A program made the translations under genes and the position numbers. This document shows positions 59,905-64,000 of a stretch of 64,000 nucleotides of DNA, piece after piece. The first letter of the stretch is position 1, and every line of letters starts with the position of its first letter. The notes under the pieces were generated by a model, which saw only the letters and a list, made by a program, of their open reading frames with translations, searched no databases and was not told where the DNA came from. This DNA is from JBAZOO01 sp041648735 (GTDB lineage: Bacteria; Verrucomicrobiota; Lentisphaeria; Oligosphaerales; CAITYL01): positions 1-64,000 of the forward strand of contig JBAZOO010000012.1 of NCBI GenBank assembly GCA_041648735.1, read 5' to 3'.

Positions 59905-62019
59905 TCAGCCAACCATGACATTGGCCCCGGGATAATCGATGCGGGGGCGGACCTCTTCCGGGCGGATCATCATCAGCAGGGTGAGCAGGCCGACGCGGCC
60001 GGTGAACATCAGCAGCACCACCACCAGTTTGCCACCCCCGGTCAGCGTCGGGGTCACGTTCAGGCTGAGGCCGACCGTCCCGAAGGCCGACACCGCTTCG
60101 AACAGCAGCGGCAGGGCGGGCTGCCGTTCCGTCCACAGCAGGAGCAGCCAGGCGCCGGTGATGACCGCCAGCGAGAGGACCAGCAGCCCCGCCGCCTGCT
60201 GGACCGTCGCCAAGGTGATCTTGCGGCCGCCGGCCACCAGCCCCGTCTCCCGCCGGACCAGGGAGCGCACCAGCAGCAGCAGCACGGCGGCGGTGGTGAC
60301 CTTGATGCCGCCCGCCGTGGAGCCGGGGGCCGCCCCGATGTACATGAGCAGGATCATGGTGATCTGGGTGATCGGGCTGAGCGCGGTGATGTCCACCGAG
60401 TTGAAGCCGGCGGTGCGGGTGGTGACCGACTGGAACCAGGCGTGCAGCCAGGAGAGGGGCAGCGTGGTGGCGCGCAACCCGTGGTTGCGTTCCAGCAGCC
60501 AGAAGAAGATCGCCCCCCCGCCCAGCAGCGCCGCGGTCATGGCCAGGACGATCCGGGCGTGCAGCGACAGCGGCTCGGCATGGCGCAGCCGGCGGAAGAC
60601 GGCATAGATCACGCTGAAGCCGAGGCCGCCCAGGATGATCAGCAGCGACACGGGCAGCAGGATCGCCGGCCGGGCGTTGGCGCTGCCCGCCAGGTTGTCG
60701 CCGAAAGTCGAGAAGCCGGCGTTGCAAAAGGCGCTGACACTGTGGAACACCCCCAGCCCCGCCGCCGTCGCCAGGGGCCGTCCCTGGCGGAGGAAGCTGC
60801 CGGTGAGGACCAGGGCGCCCAGCGTCTCGGCCACCATGGTGGAGAGGACGATGAAACGCACCAGCCGCAAGGCGCTCCGGCTCCGCCGTTCCCCCATCAT
60901 CTCCCCGATCGCGAACTCGCCGCGGAGCCCGAGGTTCTGCCCCATCAGCAGGGCGACAAAGGTGGAGATGGTCATGATCCCCAGGCCACCCGCCTGGATC
61001 ATCGCCAGGATCACCAGTTTGCCGAAGCCGGAAAAGGCCGTACCGGTGTCGATCACCGTCAGCCCGGTGACGCACACCGCGCTGGTGGCGGTGAACAGGG
61101 CGTCCAGTGCCTCCAGCCCTTCGCCGCTGACGGCGGCGGCCGGCAAGGTCAACAGGAGGGTGCCCAAGGCGATGGCGAGGGCGAAGCTGTGGACCAGCAG
61201 ATGCGCCGGCCGCTCCGTCAGGAACCGCCAGATGGCCTGGCCGCCTTGGTGGCGCCAGGCCGCCTCTGCTCCGACCACGAGCTGGCGGAACGCCAGCACG
61301 GGCAGGGCGGCCTCACGCCAGGGCGGCACCGCGGCGCAGAGGAGCGCCAGATAGAACAGGAGCTGCGGCATCGCCAGCAGCCGCCGCCAGGTCAGCGGCC
61401 GGCGGAAAAAGGTGACGACCAGGCTGAAGCCGGTGCCGAACAGGATCAGCCCCGCCACCAGCGCCTCCCCGACCATCCCGGCCGTCAGGGCCGGCAGCCG
61501 GTAGCCCTCGAAGAGGAGGATTGCCAGCAGGCTGGTGGCGCAGGAGAAGACCAGGGCGTTTTGCGCCGCGTCGGAATCGAGCAGGGGGCGTTCGCCCGTG
61601 CTGGGCGCCGCCCCCCGCCGTCGGCGGATCGGTTCCGCCGGTGCCGGCTTGCCGCCCCGCATCAGGGAGCGGGCATGGGCGAGGCAGAGCAGGATGCCGG
61701 TCAGGCTCAAGGGCCAGTGGCCGGGGAAGGCGAGGATGTAGAGCGGCAAGGGCATCACCGCCGCCGCCAGGCCGAAAATCCCCGGTGCCTGGCTGGAGCG
61801 CCAATGGCGGATCACGGCCGTCAGTGCCAGGGCCACCAATGCCGCGGCCACCCCCATTTTCAGGTGCATCAGGAGCCGCGGGTCGCCGCCCGCCACCAGG
61901 CCGCGCGGCAACGCCAGCAGCAGGAGCAGGTGGACTGGCAGGACATGCGCCAGGGAGAAGGTCTGCCAAAACGCCTGCGTGGCGGGCGGGCGGTGGGAGT
62001 CGCGGCGGGCTCGGCGCAT
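59905..62019 (-). CDS. TrkH/KtrB-family potassium transporter, long N-terminus
   Basis: The 704-residue protein ends in a TrkH/KtrB core (about residues 250-704) with four selectivity loops: TSAVCVTGLTVIDTG, SAFCNAGFSTFGDN, TTRTAGFNSVDI and SAFGTVGLSLNVTP. GAAPGSTAGGIKVTT is also typical. About 240 residues of extra N-terminal membrane segments precede it, longer than TrkH or KtrB. The partner TrkA/KtrA RCK protein is not in the window. I start at ATG 62019; the frame extends upstream only with a GTG and an Arg-rich stretch. Confidence 0.88.
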   Translation of the reverse strand: MRRARRDSHRPPATQAFWQTFSLAHVLPVHLLLLLALPRGLVAGGDPRLLMHLKMGVAAALVALALTAVIRHWRSSQAPGIFGLAAAVMPLPLYILAFPGHWPLSLTGILLCLAHARSLMRGGKPAPAEPIRRRRGAAPSTGERPLLDSDAAQNALVFSCATSLLAILLFEGYRLPALTAGMVGEALVAGLILFGTGFSLVVTFFRRPLTWRRLLAMPQLLFYLALLCAAVPPWREAALPVLAFRQLVVGAEAAWRHQGGQAIWRFLTERPAHLLVHSFALAIALGTLLLTLPAAAVSGEGLEALDALFTATSAVCVTGLTVIDTGTAFSGFGKLVILAMIQAGGLGIMTISTFVALLMGQNLGLRGEFAIGEMMGERRSRSALRLVRFIVLSTMVAETLGALVLTGSFLRQGRPLATAAGLGVFHSVSAFCNAGFSTFGDNLAGSANARPAILLPVSLLIILGGLGFSVIYAVFRRLRHAEPLSLHARIVLAMTAALLGGGAIFFWLLERNHGLRATTLPLSWLHAWFQSVTTRTAGFNSVDITALSPITQITMILLMYIGAAPGSTAGGIKVTTAAVLLLLVRSLVRRETGLVAGGRKITLATVQQAAGLLVLSLAVITGAWLLLLWTERQPALPLLFEAVSAFGTVGLSLNVTPTLTGGGKLVVVLLMFTGRVGLLTLLMMIRPEEVRPRIDYPGANVMVG

Positions 62020-62091
62020 GGAAGGGCGTATCCGGGAATGGGGCCGCCCCCGCCGCACCGGGGCGGGCGGCGGGGGGGCAGGCGGTCAAGG

Positions 62092-63861
62092 TCAGGGTTG
62101 AACTGGCGGCGGCGGCTGCAAGAGGCGGGCGCCGCCGAGGTCGCCGAGGGTCGCCCCCTTCAGGTCCGTCCACAAGGTGCCGGAACCGGCATGGAGGATG
62201 TTGATCTGGACCTTGGGGTTGATGGCCTCGGCGAGGCTGAGCCAGACCAGGGCCTGGCCGTCGCGCAGCACGTCGGCCTGCAACTGGGTGCCCCGGGCGC
62301 GTTCCCCCTCGACGAGGGTCGTCACCCGGGCCTTGGCGTCGCCCAGGCAGCGGGTGATCCCGGCCTCGACTTGGGCCTTCTCCTGGTTCAGGCGCGCCAC
62401 CTCCAGGTCGGCCTGGGCGCGGATGGCGGCGACCTGGGTGTCGCGGGCGGCGGCGATTTCGGCGGCCAGCTTCTCGGTCTCCTGCATCACCTCCTGCCGC
62501 CGCTGCTCGACCAGCGTCTCGGCCGTGTTCAGCTCCGCCTTCTTGCGGGCCGTCTCCTGGCGCGCAAGGTTGGTCAGGTTCTGCTCCATCGCCACGCTGG
62601 CCAGGCGGATCGGCGTGAGGATTTCCGCCGGCACCTCCACGTTGCGGATGAGGGAGTTGTGGATGAGAATCTGTTTCTCGGCCAGCACGTCCGCCAACGT
62701 CTCCTTCAGGTCAGCCTGGAACTTCTCCCGCCCCTCGCCGACAATGAAGTCCTGGGCCTTGTAGGAGGAGCCCTTGAGCCGGGAGACGGAGAGGATCTGC
62801 GGCATGATGATCTTGTCCACCACCGCCGGCAGGTCGCCGTACTGGCGGAAGATCCGGGCGATCCGCGCCGGCTCCAGCTCGAATTCGACCGTCATGTCCA
62901 GCAGGATCTCAAAGCCGTCGCGCGACGGGAATTCGACGAACTGCGCGATCTCGAACCCGGCCACCGCCTGGGCCGGCCCGCCGGGCGCCGCCTGGGCTGC
63001 CGCGGCCGGCTTGGCCGCGGCCTGTGGCCGCCGCCCGCGCTCCGCTTCCCGCCGCGGCGACCATGCGGCGGGGCTAGGCGCGGCCTCTGGCTGCTGCGCC
63101 ATCTGCTGCTCCAGATAGTCCTGGCGCTGGGCCATCTGCCGGTTCAGCACGTTGCTGGTCAGGGCGTCCAGCGCCACGTTGCTGGTCGCCATCTGGCTCT
63201 TGGTCAGCACCTTGCCGCCCTCGCGGCCGCTGAAGGTGACCTGGTTCAGGCCGATCTCCAGCACGTCAATCTTGTACGCCTTGGGATTGAGGTAGTAGAA
63301 GCCGGGCTGGAGCACGTCCTTCATCACCCCCTTCTGCCGCGGTCCGGCGAACTCGCCCTCGGGGGTCTTTGCCCCGGAGAGGGAGGTGAGCACCCCCACG
63401 TAGCCGACCGGCAAGCTCACGGCGTCCGCCAACGTCACCTCGTATCCGATCGGGTTCAAGCGGTAGGTGCCCGGGCCGAGCACGTGCCGCCAGATCCCCT
63501 TCTGCCCCGGCTCGGCCAGGAACTCGCCCGGCGGCAGCGTCGCCCCCACCTTGGCGGTCACCACTCCCACCTTGCCCGGCGGGATCCGCACGTTGGGGAC
63601 GATCCGGTGTTCGTAGAGGTAGGGGTTGAGGAAGTGCCGCCCCTCGCCGAGGGTCTCCTCCCACACCCCCTTCTGGCCGCGCCGGGCCAGGATCTGCTCC
63701 GGCGGCAGCTCCGCGCCCTCCTTGGCGGTGATCACCGCCATGTGCCCCGGGGGCACGTAGAAGCGGCAGAAGCCCCAGGTCCAGAGCAGCCAGAGGCCGC
63801 CGAGGAGCGCCGCCAGCAGGGCCAGCCCCGGAAGCAGGTAGTTGGATGGCATCCTCTTCAT
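62092..63861 (-). CDS. SPFH/Band 7 membrane protein with three tandem repeats
   Basis: The 589-residue protein has an N-terminal membrane helix (about residues 9-30), then three tandem units of about 50 residues. Each has a start like PPGHMAVITA, a GxxGV-W/M element (GQKGVWEETL, GQKGIWRHVL, RQKGVMKDVL) and a LNP ending (about residues 36-195). A Pro/Ala-rich linker precedes a Band 7-like domain (about 300-420) and a long Glu/Ala/Gln coiled coil (about 425-545). SPFH proteins form large membrane scaffolds. The upstream partner at 63858 overlaps by ATGA and looks like a second SPFH protein. Confidence 0.82.
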   Translation of the reverse strand: MKRMPSNYLLPGLALLAALLGGLWLLWTWGFCRFYVPPGHMAVITAKEGAELPPEQILARRGQKGVWEETLGEGRHFLNPYLYEHRIVPNVRIPPGKVGVVTAKVGATLPPGEFLAEPGQKGIWRHVLGPGTYRLNPIGYEVTLADAVSLPVGYVGVLTSLSGAKTPEGEFAGPRQKGVMKDVLQPGFYYLNPKAYKIDVLEIGLNQVTFSGREGGKVLTKSQMATSNVALDALTSNVLNRQMAQRQDYLEQQMAQQPEAAPSPAAWSPRREAERGRRPQAAAKPAAAAQAAPGGPAQAVAGFEIAQFVEFPSRDGFEILLDMTVEFELEPARIARIFRQYGDLPAVVDKIIMPQILSVSRLKGSSYKAQDFIVGEGREKFQADLKETLADVLAEKQILIHNSLIRNVEVPAEILTPIRLASVAMEQNLTNLARQETARKKAELNTAETLVEQRRQEVMQETEKLAAEIAAARDTQVAAIRAQADLEVARLNQEKAQVEAGITRCLGDAKARVTTLVEGERARGTQLQADVLRDGQALVWLSLAEAINPKVQINILHAGSGTLWTDLKGATLGDLGGARLLQPPPPVQP

Positions 63862-64000
63862 TTCGCCACCTCCATCTTGCGTTCGCCCGTACCCGGCAGC
63901 GGCAGCCCGAAGACGCCGCCGGCCTGGTCGGAGGTCAGGATCGTCTGGATCCGCGGTCCGAGCCGGCCGTAGAGCAGCGCCCGGACGTAGCCCTCGCCGC
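63858..64000 (-). CDS. Probable SPFH-family protein, C-terminal end only
   Basis: The window edge cuts this gene. The last 46 codons read YVRALLYGRLGPRIQTIL and GGVFGLPLPGTGERKMEVAK before the stop at 63858-63860, which overlaps the next start as ATGA. The segment looks like the C-terminal tip of SPFH/flotillin-type proteins that occur in pairs. Most of the protein lies beyond the window, so the family call is tentative. Confidence 0.5.
   Translation of the reverse strand, partial: GEGYVRALLYGRLGPRIQTILTSDQAGGVFGLPLPGTGERKMEVAK

Noticed and set aside
59338..63972. A 1544-codon plus-strand open frame
   Set aside because: It runs antisense through secG, trkH and the SPFH gene, all of which have clear motifs. 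The predicted protein is Gln/Arg/Gly-rich without any recognisable fold.

Overview
The window is GC-rich chromosomal DNA (visibly about 70% G+C in most genes) from a Gram-negative, probably strictly anaerobic bacterium. Lnt indicates an outer membrane with lipoproteins. HydG with a TM1266-type protein, a B12-dependent class II ribonucleotide reductase, a corrinoid-activation (RACo-like) protein and a sodium-decarboxylase beta subunit indicate anaerobic, B12-based metabolism. The OleC-like ligase, RdgC-family protein, degenerate ACGAA-type intergenic repeats and short hairpin repeats recall the PVC group, most like Lentisphaerota or Kiritimatiellota. That placement is an inference; no rRNA gene is present.

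1-2028 (+): a promoter with a small unknown ORF, a RidA-family protein and cysK. 2126-6274 (-): a translation block prs-rplY-pth-rpsF-ssb-rpsR-rplI, convergent with cysK and separated from it by a large bidirectional hairpin. 6406-9926 (-): a one-polypeptide fusion of CCA-adding enzyme and phosphoglycolate phosphatase-like HAD domain, then an animal-type UDP-glucose dehydrogenase. 10141-11925 (+): a 10-bp-periodic operator-like array, mraZ, a small membrane protein and a class B PBP that ends where its transpeptidase domain should start. IS66 debris follows. 12596-17111 (-): carB then carA.

17398-21193 is the most unusual part. The front of a divergent NAD+ DNA ligase is GC-rich, but its C-terminal end and a convergent DnaQ/TerB-like/BRCT gene are AT-rich, and a leftover GC-rich BRCT fragment lies beyond. 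This looks like acquisition of about 2.3 kb that replaced the 3' end of the ligase gene. 21283-28746 (-): OleC-like ligase, RsmC-like methyltransferase, class II RNR, HydG, TM1266-like protein and an RRM protein. 29387-31717 (+): tRNA-Ser, a mutarotase-like protein and an RdgC-family protein. 31791-38767 (-): flavin reductase, lnt, tRNA-Glu, a DEAD-box helicase and hrpB. 38963-43012 (+): a very basic 67-residue protein, a YbhB-like protein and a large M16 peptidase.

43013-46100 is a small accessory island of lower GC: a DUF4143 ATPase gene bracketed by about 52-bp direct repeats, a hicB-hicA pair with a frameshifted toxin, and an IS remnant. 46113-64000 returns to core DNA: a B12-type radical SAM protein, lysA, queC, hom, the RACo-like protein, a stress-type DUF883/membrane pair, an ECF sigma/anti-sigma pair, and a minus-strand run of SPFH proteins, TrkH, SecG, a peptide-binding lipoprotein, HPr and a decarboxylase beta subunit.

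The palindrome GCGGA(C/G)TCCGC occurs 13 times across the window, in coding and non-coding DNA and in all three reading frames, far more often than base composition predicts.
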